In this document: positions 63,729 through 64,000 of the stretch, piece by piece
How the letters are laid out: every line of letters begins with the position of its first letter
Position numbering within the stretch: the stretch's first letter is position 1
NCBI RefSeq assembly: GCF_001598235.1
Contig: NZ_BCYO01000018.1
Coordinates: forward strand, 1 to 64,000
Reading direction: 5' to 3'
Length of the DNA stretch: 64,000 nt
From: Polaromonas jejuensis NBRC 106434
GTDB taxonomy: Bacteria; Pseudomonadota; Gammaproteobacteria; Burkholderiales; Burkholderiaceae_C
Position numbers and translations under genes: made by a program
Notes under the pieces: model-generated
Database searches by the model: none
Told to the model about the DNA's origin: nothing
What the model saw: the letters and a program-made list of their open reading frames with translations, nothing else

Positions 63729-64000
63729 ATGGCACGTCTCGTTCACTGCATCAAGCTCGGCAAGGAAGCCGAAGGCCTGGACTTTCCCCCGTATCCCGGC
63801 CCGCTGGGCAAGCGCCTCTGGGAACAGGTCAGCAAGGAAGCCTGGGCCGAATGGATGAAGCAGCAAACCATGCTGGTCAATGAAAACCGGCTGAATCTGG
63901 CCGATGCGCGCGCCCGCCAATACCTGGCGCGGCAAATGGAAAAACACTTTTTTGGCGAAGGTGCCGACGTGGCGCAAGGCTACGTGCCCCCGAGCAGCAC
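63729..64000 (+). CDS. yggX: Probable Fe(2+)-trafficking protein, cut by window end
   Basis: Ninety codons are visible, beginning [20 protein letters not shown] and continuing [19 protein letters not shown] and [20 protein letters not shown]. This is YggX, a small cytosolic protein that protects iron-sulfur clusters from oxidants; the family is about 90 residues long, so only the last one or two residues and the stop are missing. The family Cys lies in VHCIKLGK. Confidence 0.95.
   Translation, partial: MARLVHCIKLGKEAEGLDFPPYPGPLGKRLWEQVSKEAWAEWMKQQTMLVNENRLNLADARARQYLARQMEKHFFGEGADVAQGYVPPSS

Overview
The window looks like chromosomal DNA of a betaproteobacterium of the family Comamonadaceae (Polaromonas/Rhodoferax/Variovorax-like). 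The reasons are high GC, holC-pepA divergent from lptFG, an imuA-imuB-dnaE2 SOS cassette, a Bug-type periplasmic binding protein, and GC-rich dispersed repeats of the kind seen in this group. This placement is inference from gene content; no rRNA, tRNA or CRISPR array was found.

Layout. 0-9 kb: a branched-chain amino acid binding protein, holC-pepA, lptFG, a CbiX-like chelatase, a CysB regulator, an aminotransferase and a DUF3309 peptide. 9-18 kb: hrpA (with a duplicated scrap of its own 3' end just downstream), a degenerate GGDEF membrane protein, argA, a DUF1272 protein followed by a gutted LysE gene, and a hydrolase-phosphoribosyltransferase pair. 18-24 kb: imuA-imuB-dnaE2 under a LexA box, then dsbB. 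24.2-25.9 kb: a compact island with integron-like ends carrying a DUF5343 gene translationally coupled to a Swt1-type HEPN gene. 26-30 kb: cstA-ybdD with a divergent Cache-type histidine kinase and NarL-type regulator. 31-36 kb: the sulfate importer operon (hydrolase-sbp-cysT-cysW-cysA) and a 1-Cys peroxiredoxin. 37-39 kb: a LysR regulator with azoR and an FMN reductase. 39.8-48.6 kb: a probable L-galactonate/hexuronate operon (ABC importer, LgoD-like dehydrogenase, UxaB, UxaA, KdgK) with a divergent GntR repressor. 48.7-51.4 kb: metNIQ. 51.5-58 kb: a VOC protein, MFS exporter, DEAD-box helicase, DUF6172 protein, DsbA-like protein and two small unknown genes. 58-62 kb: a LysR regulator divergent from an HMG-CoA-lyase-like lyase, a CaiB/BaiF CoA-transferase and a Bug binding protein. 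The end holds a second sulfate-binding protein gene and the start of yggX.

The genes mainly serve sulfur supply (cysB, cbiX, sbp-cysTWA, second sbp, metNIQ), sugar-acid catabolism and stress-induced mutagenesis. The most unusual element is the DUF5343/HEPN cassette, bounded on the left by an attI-like site and on the right by the first part of an attC-like site. A second theme is dispersed repeats that lie not only between genes but inside the reading frames of hrpA, cysW, imuB and dnaE2.
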